A stretch of DNA of 64,000 nt from Neobacillus piezotolerans (GCF_003362805.1 NZ_QNQT01000001.1:868001-932000), one strand, 5' to 3'. Counted from the stretch's first letter, positions 1 to 9,041 are shown. The notes: generated by a model not told the origin, from the letters alone. Numbers and translations: made by a program.

Positions 1-1313
1 TCTAGGAAGATTGAATCCAGTTTATCCTCATCAACAAAATAACCTAAATTAATCTTCTTCGTTTGGCCTGGTTGGATGCTGCCAATATTGTAAAATCCTT
101 TTCCTGTTCCATGAGATGCTAAATAATCAACTTCGCCCGTCATAATACTTTCTTCGTTAATTCCAGCTTTTGCAGCATAGTTCCATGCATTCTTTTCGGC
201 TTTAAGTACTTGTATAGACGGGTGCATATAGATTTCTTCAGTTGCATGTTCACCAGTATTTTTAACTGTCGTTGTTAAATAGACAAATTTAAGATTTACT
301 ACTTTGGACTCGACTAATTGGTCAATTGAATCCTTACCATTTCCCACTTCATATACATCCCGTCTGTACGGTAACAATTTCTTTGTTGGATCTAAAGCCT
401 TATTCTGGCTAAGTATTTGGAGACCCAATTCATTAAAGTTTTCTTGTTTAAAATCTTTGATTGAATCAAAGACTTCAACTTTTTGTATGACATATTCGAG
501 AGTTCTTTTGGTTCCGCTAACCCCCTGATTGATGGTTACTGGAACCGTTTGACCTACACTAAAAAGTTGTTCGCTGTTTTTCTTTAAAGGAATAACCCCT
601 GATTCCGTAGGTTCATTAACTTTGCTAAAATGGGAGTCATTATAATCTACAGTCATTGATGCATTTTCCTTTGATGTTGGTTCAAGTGAAATGTTCCCTA
701 TAACTTTCAACATTTGTTCTTCGCTGACATCGGCACCAATATAACTTTCTAACATCATCCCTTCTTCCTCGAATAAGAGAAATACCTGTTTGTTAAACAT
801 TAAATTATCGTTGCCAGTGTCTTTATTGACAATCACCGCTATTCTTCCGTTTATTTCCCTGTTTTCGTAACTGTTTGAGTATAGAGTTGAGAAATCTGAA
901 TTTTCCCTGAGTTTCCAGAGAATGAATGAAAAGCCACCCCTTGCATAGTTATCTTTAAAGGAGTATTTCATTCCAGTAGAGTCGTCTGCTACCATATTTT
1001 CTGGTAAATTGGCAACTTTCAACTTATACCATTCGTTACTCTTTTTAGAGGCGGTATTCAAAACGGAAATATTTACTTCATAATTTTGTTTATGGACAAT
1101 CATATCATAAACTTTGACTGCCCCAAGAGCGGTTGTTGGAATGCCAATTAACAAGCAGGCAGCAAGAATTAAAAACCGATTCCTTTTTCGCTTGGCCCGG
1201 GGCTGTTCACCTTCTTGGACTGCTCGGCTAACCCCTAATTTTATTGACTGCAACACTTCCTCCCTTGGCACCTCAACTTTATTTAATTGGTTAAAGAATA
1301 TGTCTTTGTCCAT
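1..1313 (-). CDS. Probable ECF anti-sigma factor, truncated by the window edge
   Basis: An open frame runs from an ATG at 1313 leftward off the window with no stop (437 codons seen). The N-terminal ~45 residues are charged and soluble. One hydrophobic segment follows (about residues 47-62, with a LILAACLLIGIP core), then a large extracellular part of ~370 residues. This one-membrane-pass layout is that of anti-sigma factors, and the extracellular part recalls DUF4179-type proteins. The start lies inside the 3' end of the sigma gene (23-bp overlap), so the two are translationally coupled. Inference: it sequesters the upstream sigma factor at the membrane until a cell-envelope signal arrives. 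The family name is less certain than the role. Confidence 0.72.
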   Translation of the reverse strand, partial: MDKDIFFNQLNKVEVPREEVLQSIKLGVSRAVQEGEQPRAKRKRNRFLILAACLLIGIPTTALGAVKVYDMIVHKQNYEVNISVLNTASKKSNEWYKLKVANLPENMVADDSTGMKYSFKDNYARGGFSFILWKLRENSDFSTLYSNSYENREINGRIAVIVNKDTGNDNLMFNKQVFLLFEEEGMMLESYIGADVSEEQMLKVIGNISLEPTSKENASMTVDYNDSHFSKVNEPTESGVIPLKKNSEQLFSVGQTVPVTINQGVSGTKRTLEYVIQKVEVFDSIKDFKQENFNELGLQILSQNKALDPTKKLLPYRRDVYEVGNGKDSIDQLVESKVVNLKFVYLTTTVKNTGEHATEEIYMHPSIQVLKAEKNAWNYAAKAGINEESIMTGEVDYLASHGTGKGFYNIGSIQPGQTKKINLGYFVDEDKLDSIFL

Positions 1314-1824
1314 CAAAGTAGCCCCCTCCCAATAACTTTCGCAATTGTTTCTTCCCGCGGCTTAAATATGTTTTTATCGTATTTTCTGGGACTTCCAGGC
1401 TAGTGGCTATTTCCTTCAGGCTCATATCAAAGTAGTAGAAAAGGATGATACTGGTCTGGTGTTTGGCTGGCAATTTACCGATCGCCGCAGCGAGGTCCAG
1501 CTTTTCCTCGTCATCCTTAACATTAGAAATGGCTACGACTTCATTTTCAGATGAAATCTCATTTCTTCTTTTCTTTAGAACATCATAAGCACAGTTAATA
1601 AGAATCTTTGTGACCCAAGTTAAGAAATATTGCTCGTTTCTTAACTGGCTGATAGAGGAAAATGCTTTGTAGGCCGTTTCTTGTACGACATCCAGGGCAT
1701 CTTCCCGATTCCTGACATACAGGTATGCCGTTCTGTAAAGGCGATCAGTATGCTCAACCAGCAACTGTTCAAACGCTTCGGAATCGCCTTGAACGGCTTT
1801 TCTGATTAAATTATTCTCATCCAA
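1291..1824 (-). CDS. ECF-type RNA polymerase sigma factor (sigma-70 family)
   Basis: This 177-residue protein has the two-domain ECF layout. Sigma region 2 lies in about residues 10-75, including the core-binding stretch DALDVVQETAYKAF. Sigma region 4 helix-turn-helix lies in about 120-170, with LKEIATSLEVPENTIKTYLS. A strong ribosome site (AAAGGAGGT) precedes the ATG. The next gene downstream overlaps it and encodes a one-pass membrane protein, the usual sigma/anti-sigma pairing. A TGAAAC element lies upstream on the same strand, which fits the -35 of an autoregulated ECF promoter, but I find no good CGT-type -10. It is likely related to the SigV/SigW/SigY group; which one cannot be told by eye. 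Confidence 0.93.
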   Translation of the reverse strand: MDENNLIRKAVQGDSEAFEQLLVEHTDRLYRTAYLYVRNREDALDVVQETAYKAFSSISQLRNEQYFLTWVTKILINCAYDVLKKRRNEISSENEVVAISNVKDDEEKLDLAAAIGKLPAKHQTSIILFYYFDMSLKEIATSLEVPENTIKTYLSRGKKQLRKLLGGGYFDGQRHIL

Positions 1825-2016
1825 CTCTTTTACCTCCTTTTACTCTTAGAGAAGGATATAAGGTGAAAAGTTTCAGTTTTTTTAAATATACTATTTCATG
1901 GTAAGGTGAGATAGGGGGGAGAAGTCAAAATTTGTAATTAAAAAAGTTCATATCTAAGGAAACCCTTTTAACGATGATTTGCAATGATGTGTGTGAAGAA
2001 AAATACTTACACTATA

Positions 2017-2095
2017 GGGTGCGTTGATCCAGGAAGGATTAACGCTATTTTTGTTGAGTTCCTTATTAAGCAAACGGTGCAGGATAGTTGAACAT
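2017..2095 (+). repeat. Dispersed ~80-bp repeat, copy A
   Basis: It starts with GGGTGCGTTGATCCAGGAAG and ends with a GTTGAACAT box. Further copies lie at 2697-2753, 3123-3160 (short), 5804-5880, 8691-8726 and 8995-9030. It lies in the 1825-2225 gap, which otherwise shows no gene. Confidence 0.7.
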
Positions 2096-2225
2096 TAAAT
2101 TGGCTTATTTTTGGTCTTATTTGAACAAGCGAAACAGACGGGTTTGGAGACGAGGATTGGTTTGTTATAAAAAATATTAAATGAAGATGCGAAACCTAAA
2201 TGAAAAAAAAATTGGAGTGAGCATC

Positions 2226-2645
2226 TTGAAGAAAATGATTGTTTTCTTTACAATTTTATTAATTTTCGCCACAGATACCTTGGTTTATGCTAAACCCCCA
2301 GACCCAAAGGAAATTAAACCGTATGCAAATGACTGGTATGTTACACCAGAAGATATTATCCGAGATATTATATTTCCAGCTATTGATAAAAGGGTAATAA
2401 AAGAATATGGAGGAAAAGAAGCTTCTGGTTTTGGCTGGCAGCAACAGAGGATTGTTAATATTGTTTATAACAACAATCATTCTTATGATATTTCCTTAAG
2501 AATTCATGTTCCCGAAGGTAACAATAAACCATTTGAATATACAGAAGACCTGGTTAAAGTAAGAGTTTCTCCATCTTGTGATAGTCCTAAAATTGGATGT
2601 AGCCACGGCTTTAAGGTGAAAGTATTAGATTACCAACATAGATAA
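2226..2645 (+). CDS. Small secreted protein of unknown function (DUF3888-like)
   Basis: I start this 139-residue protein at TTG 2226, which has a well-placed GGAGTGA site. An ATG 45 bases upstream has none. The first ~22 residues are a clear signal peptide (KK then a hydrophobic run to LVYA). The mature part has a YVTPEDIIRDIIFPAIDKRV helix region, a YGG turn and a beta-rich tail with two cysteines about ten residues apart (SCDSPKIGCSHGF) that could form a disulfide. The pattern recalls the DUF3888 family of Bacillus exported proteins, but I am not sure of that. It stands alone between repeat copies A and B, in an AT-rich accessory stretch. Confidence 0.62.
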   Translation: MKKMIVFFTILLIFATDTLVYAKPPDPKEIKPYANDWYVTPEDIIRDIIFPAIDKRVIKEYGGKEASGFGWQQQRIVNIVYNNNHSYDISLRIHVPEGNNKPFEYTEDLVKVRVSPSCDSPKIGCSHGFKVKVLDYQHR

Positions 2646-2696
2646 CAGGAATAGGTGTTACCCTTAATTCATAGCACATTATTTCAATGAGGATTT

Positions 2697-2753
2697 CCGC
2701 ACTTTTTTGTTAAATTCCTTATTGAACATACGGGGCAGTAATGTTGAACAAAC
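2697..2753 (+). repeat. Dispersed repeat, copy B
   Basis: Partial copy sharing AATTCCTTATTGAACATACG and the GTTGAACAA end box with copies A and D. It lies just upstream of the small gene at 2778. Confidence 0.6.
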
Positions 2754-2777
2754 GATACTCATTAAAGGGAGTCTTAT

Positions 2778-3059
2778 ATGGCGAATTTTTTCAACTTGAA
2801 TAGTACCTCTATAAACCTACCCTATATCTATGAAAATTTAATTGTGTTATTGACTCAAATAATTAAAGGCAAAAACAACTTTTCTGATTACGATTTTGCT
2901 CAGTGGTGCGATAATTTCACAATAATCTTTGAAGATGATGAAGTGTCTAAAAATACAGAACACGTCCTTTTAATAGCTGGTGATATAGAATGCCAGTGGG
3001 ATTTATTTTTAGTTAATACCTATTCAATAGAAGAATTACAAAAGATGGACTTAACATAA
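2778..3059 (+). CDS. Hypothetical small acidic protein
   Basis: This 93-residue cytosolic protein begins at ATG with an AAAGGGAG ribosome site. It has no signal peptide or membrane segment and is acidic, with an IIFEDDE patch and a hydrophobic centre (HVLLIAG). I do not recognise a family. Its size, acidity and place among repeats and mobile-element debris recall small immunity-type proteins, but nothing in the sequence proves this and no toxin gene is adjacent. It is flanked by repeat copies B and C. Confidence 0.5.
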   Translation: MANFFNLNSTSINLPYIYENLIVLLTQIIKGKNNFSDYDFAQWCDNFTIIFEDDEVSKNTEHVLLIAGDIECQWDLFLVNTYSIEELQKMDLT

Positions 3060-3198
3060 ATAAAGCTACTTCTCCAATGGTATGAACAATGGTTGGAGGA
3101 ACTGCTTGAAGAAGTATAATCCTTTGTTATTGAACAAACGGTGCGGTTTAATGAATGAAGCGAATATAAGATCTTGAGCTTTAATTAAGGAGGCATAT

Positions 3199-3352
3199 AA
3201 GGAACTTCCTAAGGGGTTACAGGTTTTTAGGAATAGAGAAGAAAACTGGGGTTAGACCGGCGGTAATTCTTGAATCTACAGGACATTACCATACACCAAT
3301 TATTCAATGTTTGGAGGAAAATAAATTTTTATATATCCATCATAGGTTGTAA
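3199..3352 (+). pseudogene. IS110-family transposase remnant
   Basis: From 3251 to the stop at 3352 the frame reads VRPAVILESTGHYHTPIIQC followed by a short tail. The ESTGHYH motif is characteristic of the N-terminal DEDD domain of IS110-family transposases. Just upstream, in a different frame (3199-3255), KELPKGLQVFRNREENWG fits the preceding part of the same domain, so a frameshift separates them. The rest of the transposase is absent. This is decayed mobile DNA, not a working gene. Confidence 0.72.
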
Positions 3353-3575
3353 AGCAGATTAAAACGCCTTGCCCTTTTGAGCTGGGCCCTTTTTACATAG
3401 AAGAAAAGTGGTATTTCGGCAAATAAATAGGTGTAAACTCCTCCTGCTTATTTCTTAAGTGCCTATACTTCTGATTTTGAACAAGCATATAAATATCATA
3501 TCTAAGAAGAACAGGGTGCCTGAAGGCTTTTCAGACCTGGTACGGATATAGAATTTTTTGCAAAGAGGTGAGAAA
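3353..3575. other. Intergenic, no gene seen
   Basis: It holds short GC-rich inverted sequences near 3375-3396 (CTTGCCC..GGGCCC) and a hairpin-like stretch near 3515-3540 (GTGCCTGAAGGC..). No open frame with a ribosome site is visible. It probably carries the promoter of the beta-helix gene. Confidence 0.4.
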
Positions 3576-5546
3576 ATGGATTTTGCAAATGAGGAACAAA
3601 GTAAGATGACTCCTCCTAACAATAAGGATTTATCAGCTTATATGTCCAGTATCACATTGCAGGCGGGCGATCCTACGGGCAGGGTGCAGTCGACCGCCGA
3701 ATTACAAGCGTTATTTGATAAATCGGCAACTGGGGACACCATCGTTATCCCCCCTGGCCTTTACTGGGTAGAAAAAAATAAGGCATTAACCGACTTCCCG
3801 AATAATGACCAGCCCTGCCTGCTGCTAAGGGGGAAGAAGAATATAAGGATCAGTGCCTGGGGTGCTACGTTTGAAACTCGCACTCATGCACAGGGAATAT
3901 TGGAACTTCAGCTTTGTGAAGACATCGTCATTGAAGGACTGAAAACAAAAGGATACGGCAAGTTTCCTCCGTTGGATCCAGTAACCGGTTATGGAGAAAA
4001 GGGTACCACGGCAGGAGGTTATCCAACATCGGGTTATTGGAATTACTATAAGAACAATAGCTTTGATACCAGTGCGAAATTAAAAAATGATGGAATTCCT
4101 TTCGGAACGTTTGGTGGCGGGTTTATAGGAAATATTGGATCTGGAATATTGATTCACCGGGGGTGCAGGCGGATCACCCTTGAAAAATGTGAAAGTTACG
4201 GTTTTAATTATGCGGGGTTCCTTATTGGCCACCTGGGCGATTATTTTCCAGCTAATTTAGGTTATAGTGATAATTCAGATATCAAATTTATCAATTGCTA
4301 TGGCCATGATAATTATTCAGCTAATTTTGCCATGTCAGCTGTTGACCGGCCGGAAGTCATCGATTGCCTCATTGAGCGGGCAGGCCATCCAAACGCCTCG
4401 AAAACCCATACTTATGTAGATCCCGGGTATGGGATCAATATGGTGGGCACCAACTATTCAAAAGCACGGGATGGATTGTTCCACGCTAATACCATACGGG
4501 GCAACAAAAGAAAGGGGATTGATGCCCATTCCGGAGGCGGTATGATTGCAACGGATAATTTTATAGCCGATTCCATGGTCTGCGGGATTTTTTATCAATA
4601 TGTAAATTCTACTCAATACGCACGGGACTCCATTATTGCCAATAATAAAATGGTCAATTGCGGATATGCGAGAAATCCACTTGCAGCCATCGCACTTGAA
4701 GGGGCAAGGGGAGGTACCAAAGCAACCCAGGAATTGAATGCTTTAGTGAAAAACAATCATATAAAAAAATGCTTCGGGACATACGGTATCATTTTTGTAG
4801 GAGCATTTGACCGAGTATCAATAGAGGGAAATATAATCCATGGAGTTCCAGACCAGCTTGATAAAACCATTACTGCCTTTAACCCTTGTGCCATCTATTG
4901 CGGTTATTCCGTGGCCACACAGCCTAACTATTCGGGCAACGTCAGCCATAATGAGGTTGAGATAGAGGATTCAGCTATCCCGATTGGAATCATGGTGCGA
5001 AATCTTCAGGAAGGAACGGTGTCAGGCAATACCGTCAAGCTTCCGCATTCAGCAGCTAAAAATGGAATTAAGCTCTGGAATTGTGATAAAGTCGGGGCGT
5101 TTGGGAATACAGTTCGGCTTGGCACAATTGGGGAACCATTAACAGCTGAAACAAACGGAACCGTTCTTGCAAATACTCTCACGGGCGGTAACGCAGCCTA
5201 TCAGCCTATTCAAGGGCAGCCCGTTGCATTTCGAATCGCGGCCAATTCCGGGAATGGAGTTGTTACCTACAAAGCCGGCATTCAATTTGTCAATTCTATC
5301 GTATCGAATACGTATGGGCTGGCAGTCAATTTAAAAAATGTGCCATCAGGAACGACCCCTTTCGTAAAAGTGATGGATGCGGGTTCCGGGGGGCTTGTAG
5401 CAGGATCAACCGTGATGGGATATTATTATATTCGATCTGCTTCCCACACCCAGGTGATGGTTGGAATCAAAGCAAACCAAACAGCAAGCCACACCCCCTT
5501 TAACAGATTAAAAACCGGGGCATTGGATATAGAAATTACCATTTAA
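3576..5546 (+). CDS. Right-handed parallel beta-helix (pectate-lyase-like) repeat protein
   Basis: This 656-residue protein starts at ATG 3576 behind AGAGGTGAG; a TTG 18 bases upstream lacks spacing for a site. There is no signal peptide. From about residue 30 it reads as a glycan-active beta-helix: an opening TIVIPPGLYWVEKNK strand typical of pectate-lyase-3-like folds, then many short repeats of the type hxhxxNxhxx with G/N-rich turns (IRGNKRKGIDAHSGGG, HNEVEIEDS, VSGNTVKL). The last ~110 residues form a separate beta-rich domain. Such proteins are polysaccharide lyases, hydrolases or phage tail-spike-like binders. Catalytic identity cannot be read by eye. It is isolated, has its own terminator and sits in the accessory region, so horizontal origin is likely. 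Confidence 0.78.
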   Translation: MDFANEEQSKMTPPNNKDLSAYMSSITLQAGDPTGRVQSTAELQALFDKSATGDTIVIPPGLYWVEKNKALTDFPNNDQPCLLLRGKKNIRISAWGATFETRTHAQGILELQLCEDIVIEGLKTKGYGKFPPLDPVTGYGEKGTTAGGYPTSGYWNYYKNNSFDTSAKLKNDGIPFGTFGGGFIGNIGSGILIHRGCRRITLEKCESYGFNYAGFLIGHLGDYFPANLGYSDNSDIKFINCYGHDNYSANFAMSAVDRPEVIDCLIERAGHPNASKTHTYVDPGYGINMVGTNYSKARDGLFHANTIRGNKRKGIDAHSGGGMIATDNFIADSMVCGIFYQYVNSTQYARDSIIANNKMVNCGYARNPLAAIALEGARGGTKATQELNALVKNNHIKKCFGTYGIIFVGAFDRVSIEGNIIHGVPDQLDKTITAFNPCAIYCGYSVATQPNYSGNVSHNEVEIEDSAIPIGIMVRNLQEGTVSGNTVKLPHSAAKNGIKLWNCDKVGAFGNTVRLGTIGEPLTAETNGTVLANTLTGGNAAYQPIQGQPVAFRIAANSGNGVVTYKAGIQFVNSIVSNTYGLAVNLKNVPSGTTPFVKVMDAGSGGLVAGSTVMGYYYIRSASHTQVMVGIKANQTASHTPFNRLKTGALDIEITI

Positions 5547-5564
5547 TCATTTTGATATGTGATG

Positions 5565-5598
5565 AGGGGAAACCATGTTTGGGGTTTCCCCTAATTTA
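5565..5598 (+). terminator. Terminator of the beta-helix gene
   Basis: Perfect 10-bp stem, AGGGGAAACC (5565-5574) with GGTTTCCCCT (5583-5592), followed by a modest T-rich stretch. Confidence 0.6.
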
Positions 5599-5803
5599 TG
5601 TTTAGGCAGGTCATTGGATGGGGTGGGGTAACGGATATTTTTATCCTTTTGGAACACCGCTTTGTCCGATAGAGCGGGGGTAACAGAGAGTATCAAATGT
5701 GTGGATATAGCCCAAAAGATAACTAATGTAATTGAAAATAACGGTAACAATCTATAAATAAGATTATTACAAGTTGATTGTGAAGTTCTACACTTAAAGT
5801 AAC

Positions 5804-5880
5804 GGGTGCTTTGATCCAAGAAGGAATAAGCACCTATTGTTGAATTCCTTATTAAACAAATGGGCCATGTTAGTTGAAGA
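5804..5880 (+). repeat. Dispersed repeat, copy D
   Basis: Best match to copy A: GGGTGCTTTGATCCAAGAAG at the left, a middle TTGAATTCCTTATTAAACAA and a GTTGAAGAA end. The gap 5599-6141 holds this copy and AT-rich promoter-like DNA before the AraC gene. I see no real gene in it. Confidence 0.7.
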
Positions 5881-6141
5881 AGCATGTCATCATTGCACAT
5901 AGAGACGTATACTATGCAACAAATAACAACCTTATTTAGTGAAAACATTTTATAATTCATGATTAAGGGTAAGAATTTGTTTGGATATTTATGTTAAAAT
6001 TTAGATTTAAGAATAGAGTATTAAAGCAACACAGATTTTGATAAAAAAGGACAAAAATAAAGTCTGTATCTTTGATATAGTTACAACAAAGAGGAGTTCT
6101 TACAGAAGATCGCTAGAGTATCTTTAAAAAGGTCGTGAATA

Positions 6142-7515
6142 ATGAATTACCTAGTTAGTGTTCAAGCAGCAATAGATTTTATAGAGGAAAATATCGAAGA
6201 GAAAATAGAGTTAGAAGAAGTTGCAAAAAAAGCTGCCATGTCACTCCCGCATTTATACCGAATGTTTTACTCTCTTACTGGGTATCCAGTAAAAGACTAC
6301 ATGCGTAAAAGAAAAATCAGCATCGCTTCAGACCACTTAAAATACTCAAAGCGATCAATCTTGGACATTGCACTTATTGTTGGTTTTGAATCACAGGCTT
6401 CTTTTACAAAGTCATTTAAGAAAATAGTTGGAATTACTCCGAAAGTATATCAAGAATCTGATATGTTCTTTAGTTTCGATCGGATTAATTTATACGAAAA
6501 AATAAATTACTTAGAGGGACGGGAACTGTTCGATAGATATCCAAATATTAAAGTAATTCAACTGAATGAAATGACTGTATTAAGTTATATACATAAATCA
6601 AACCTATTAGATGGAATTGAAAAGGATGCACTTATAGTATTTCAAAAGCTAATTAAAAAATCTGATTTAGACCAGAAAAAAATGAGGCTTTTTGGACGAA
6701 ATATAGAATTCGATGAAGTTTTGGATGAGAAATCAAAACTATATGCATATGAAATAATAATTTCTTTTGAAGAGCCTATCTTTAACTCAATAGCCGGGAT
6801 GCAAATTAAAACTATTCAGGGTGGAATGTATGCAGTAGGTGTCACACCATCAACTAGCGATTACAGTGTTATATCATTATGGAATCAAATTTATTCAGAG
6901 TGGTTACCTAAAAGTTCGTTTACTGAAGGTTCACATACCTATTTGGAAGAGTACATTACCTTTAATGAGAAACTTGTTCGAATGAAACTATATTTGCCAA
7001 TTAAACGCCAGTTAAAACCTGAACTGATTAAAGTAGAGGAAACGGAATCTTTTTGTGTGGCATATAGTAGGATTTACGGATATGATTGCCAAAAGAAGGC
7101 TGATGAAACTTTTTCTGAATGGTTACAATTAAATCCATCTATAGACTATTCTAATTGCTTGCTTTACTTCTCATACAACTATGATGCTGAAAATGAATTG
7201 GAGCATTGGTGTGAATATGGCATTACCAATTATTTCAGACATGAAGATATTACCACTCATAAAATTAATCAAAAGAAATTGGATGGTGGGTTATTCGCTG
7301 TAGTAGAAACAAAGTCATACGGAACACTTACTGGTATTTTAGAAATCATTCACCGCTGGATTGTAAGTGGTGAAAAATATATTCTAGATGATTCTAGACA
7401 GTGGTTTGCTCAATATCAATCCTCTTATGTAAGTTCGTCTGACAATAACGTGTGTGTACGAGTCTATTTACCTATTATAGAAAAGGAGCAAACTGTATGG
7501 GTGACAGAGCTGTAA
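6142..7515 (+). CDS. AraC-family regulator with two GyrI-like ligand-binding domains
   Basis: Of 457 residues, the first ~105 are an AraC/XylS double helix-turn-helix (IELEEVAKKAAMSLPHLYRM, then ILDIALIVGFESQASFTKSF). The remainder contains two effector-binding (GyrI/Rob C-terminal-like) domains, about residues 130-295 and 300-457, each rich in alternating beta strands and acidic residues. Rob/SoxS-like and BmrR-like proteins use such domains to bind cationic drugs or other small molecules. The next gene overlaps its 3' end by 19 bp and encodes another domain of this class, so the three-gene unit probably senses and handles a small hydrophobic compound. The specific ligand is unknown. Confidence 0.88.
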   Translation: MNYLVSVQAAIDFIEENIEEKIELEEVAKKAAMSLPHLYRMFYSLTGYPVKDYMRKRKISIASDHLKYSKRSILDIALIVGFESQASFTKSFKKIVGITPKVYQESDMFFSFDRINLYEKINYLEGRELFDRYPNIKVIQLNEMTVLSYIHKSNLLDGIEKDALIVFQKLIKKSDLDQKKMRLFGRNIEFDEVLDEKSKLYAYEIIISFEEPIFNSIAGMQIKTIQGGMYAVGVTPSTSDYSVISLWNQIYSEWLPKSSFTEGSHTYLEEYITFNEKLVRMKLYLPIKRQLKPELIKVEETESFCVAYSRIYGYDCQKKADETFSEWLQLNPSIDYSNCLLYFSYNYDAENELEHWCEYGITNYFRHEDITTHKINQKKLDGGLFAVVETKSYGTLTGILEIIHRWIVSGEKYILDDSRQWFAQYQSSYVSSSDNNVCVRVYLPIIEKEQTVWVTEL

Positions 7516-8123
7516 GAAACATTTTTCCTTTAGAAGATTATCTTCCTCAACGAACTCCACAATCATTGCAAGTTCTTTTGGGCCAACGAGAGAAGCATCA
7601 AAAAAGTAGAAAATTAGAAGTTAATACAGTTACTATTGAACCGTTTAACATGATAGCTTTAAAAGTTAAAGGTCGCATGGAAAACTTTGAGGCAGGGCAG
7701 GAAGTCAGAAAAGGATGGAAAAAACTAAAGGAAATACTATCTTCTGATCGTTCATTAACAATGGAAGGAAATGAAGGTATTGTATTTTATAATCAAGGGG
7801 ATATGATGCAATCTGATGGAACAGTTGAGCTTTGGATAGGAGTTAAAGTGAGTGATATTGCTCATACACCTCAGGAGTGTATATGCTTGACTATACCCAA
7901 AAGAAAGTATGCTAAAATCGATTGCTGTTGTTTCAGTAGGGCAGAGATGGATCGTAGATATACCTATTTGAGTGAATGGATTAGAGAAAAAGGTTACCAA
8001 ATTGATATTGGTACTGATGCTTTTTCTCTTGAACCAAATCGACTTGACTCATTTAATCCTTTTGAAGTACCAGCTCATGAGGTTCAGACATTTGATTTTG
8101 ATATTTTATATCCAATTAAATAA
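7497..8123 (+). CDS. GyrI-like small-molecule-binding protein
   Basis: I start this 208-residue protein at ATG 7497 because AAAAGGAGC stands seven bases before it; the start lies inside the end of the AraC gene. After ~40 variable residues it reads as a GyrI-like effector-binding domain (EPFNMIALKVKGRMENF, then WIGVKVSDI, and a final FEVPAHEVQTFDFDILYPIK with the usual aromatic end). Standalone proteins of this fold bind or hydrolyse electrophilic or cationic compounds. It has no DNA-binding part. It is co-transcribed with the AraC regulator and the VOC gene, so it probably acts on the same ligand. Confidence 0.8.
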   Translation: MGDRAVRNIFPLEDYLPQRTPQSLQVLLGQREKHQKSRKLEVNTVTIEPFNMIALKVKGRMENFEAGQEVRKGWKKLKEILSSDRSLTMEGNEGIVFYNQGDMMQSDGTVELWIGVKVSDIAHTPQECICLTIPKRKYAKIDCCCFSRAEMDRRYTYLSEWIREKGYQIDIGTDAFSLEPNRLDSFNPFEVPAHEVQTFDFDILYPIK

Positions 8124-8137
8124 AGGAGAGATAAATT

Positions 8138-8512
8138 TTGAGTAAATCATTCATTGAACAAGTACATTATATTAGAATCCCTGTTAGAGATTTAGAGCAG
8201 TCTGCACAATGGTACAAGGATGTGTTAGGACTTCAATTATTAACTATTACTGAAGATCCGTTTGCGATTTTAAAAATTAATGAAGGACCCTTTTTGATTA
8301 CTTTAGTTCCTACTGAAGATGATACATTTGCACATTTTACAATTGATAATAAACCTGCCTTTAGCATTGGCTTTACAAGTCCAGAATTATCTAAATTTCA
8401 TCAACACTTAATTGATAATCAAGTTAAGGTCGAGGATATAAAAGAAGATAATGGTCATGCCTTTTTCCACTTTTATGACCCAAATGGTAATAAACTTCAA
8501 GTACACTGGTAA
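8138..8512 (+). CDS. VOC (glyoxalase/bleomycin-resistance) family protein
   Basis: This 124-residue single VOC module starts at TTG 8138 behind AAAGGAGAG. Typical marks are HYIRIPVRDLEQSAQWYKDV at the start and HFYDPNGNKLQVHW at the end, with a DPNGN turn. The metal-site residues H (near 10) and the final glutamate-type position are only partly matched, since the end reads KLQVHW. VOC proteins are dioxygenases, glyoxalases, isomerases or drug-binding proteins. As third gene of the AraC/GyrI unit it is likely a binding or detoxifying enzyme for the sensed compound. Confidence 0.85.
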   Translation: MSKSFIEQVHYIRIPVRDLEQSAQWYKDVLGLQLLTITEDPFAILKINEGPFLITLVPTEDDTFAHFTIDNKPAFSIGFTSPELSKFHQHLIDNQVKVEDIKEDNGHAFFHFYDPNGNKLQVHW

Positions 8513-8570
8513 GATTATCATAAATAAATTACCATATTTCATTAACTGGGTGCTTTAACGGAATAAGAAC

Positions 8571-8603
8571 GGGAACGTCCAAATCAGACGTTCCCATATT
8601 TTT
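8571..8603 (+). terminator. Terminator of the AraC-GyrI-VOC operon
   Basis: GGGAACGTC (8571-8579) pairs with GACGTTCCC (8587-8595), followed by ATATTTTTT. Confidence 0.85.
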
Positions 8604-8690
8604 TACCTGAAAAACAACAATACTATTTAACAAAGCCTAATAATAAAAAAATTGTTAGGAAACAGTAGCTCTTTGATTTTCCTTATTCTG

Positions 8691-8726
8691 GCGTTGACCA
8701 GGAAGGGATTAATGCTCTTTTCTGTG
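8691..8726 (+). repeat. Dispersed repeat, copy F (left half)
   Basis: GCGTTGACCAGGAAGGGATT then AATGCTCTTTT closely matches the left part of copy A. The right half is at 8995-9030 (ACATACGGGTGCTAATGTTC). The 8604-9041 gap between them contains no supported gene; the DNA between the halves may be an insertion or decay product. Confidence 0.55.
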
Positions 8727-8994
8727 AAAATAAATTAAGGCCTGTGTACCATACTGGATGGCTTTTAGGCAGTGGCTGAATGATAAGGTATTCCTTCAAA
8801 ACTTCTGTGTTTAGAGTAGTTATTTCTGTCAAAATAGAGAACAAGCAGTTTTGCCTGAATGCCATAGTCTTTGATTGTATACGGGAAAAGCACTTAATCC
8901 GTTTGTCTACTGCATATGTTTCTCACGCCGTTGATAATAACAACCTAAAACGGGGCAACACTCCTGTAATGAATCAAAGTTTGTGAATAAATCT

Positions 8995-9030
8995 ACTTAA
9001 ACATACGGGTGCTAATGTTCAACAACATAC
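8995..9030 (+). repeat. Dispersed repeat, copy G (right half)
   Basis: Carries the AACATACGGGTGC and TGTTCAACAA boxes found at the right end of copies A and B. Confidence 0.5.
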
Positions 9031-9041
9031 TGATATAAAGC

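Noticed and set aside
5547-5960. 137-codon open frame on the minus strand
   Set aside because: It runs through the beta-helix terminator and a dispersed repeat copy, has no ribosome site and no protein-like composition.
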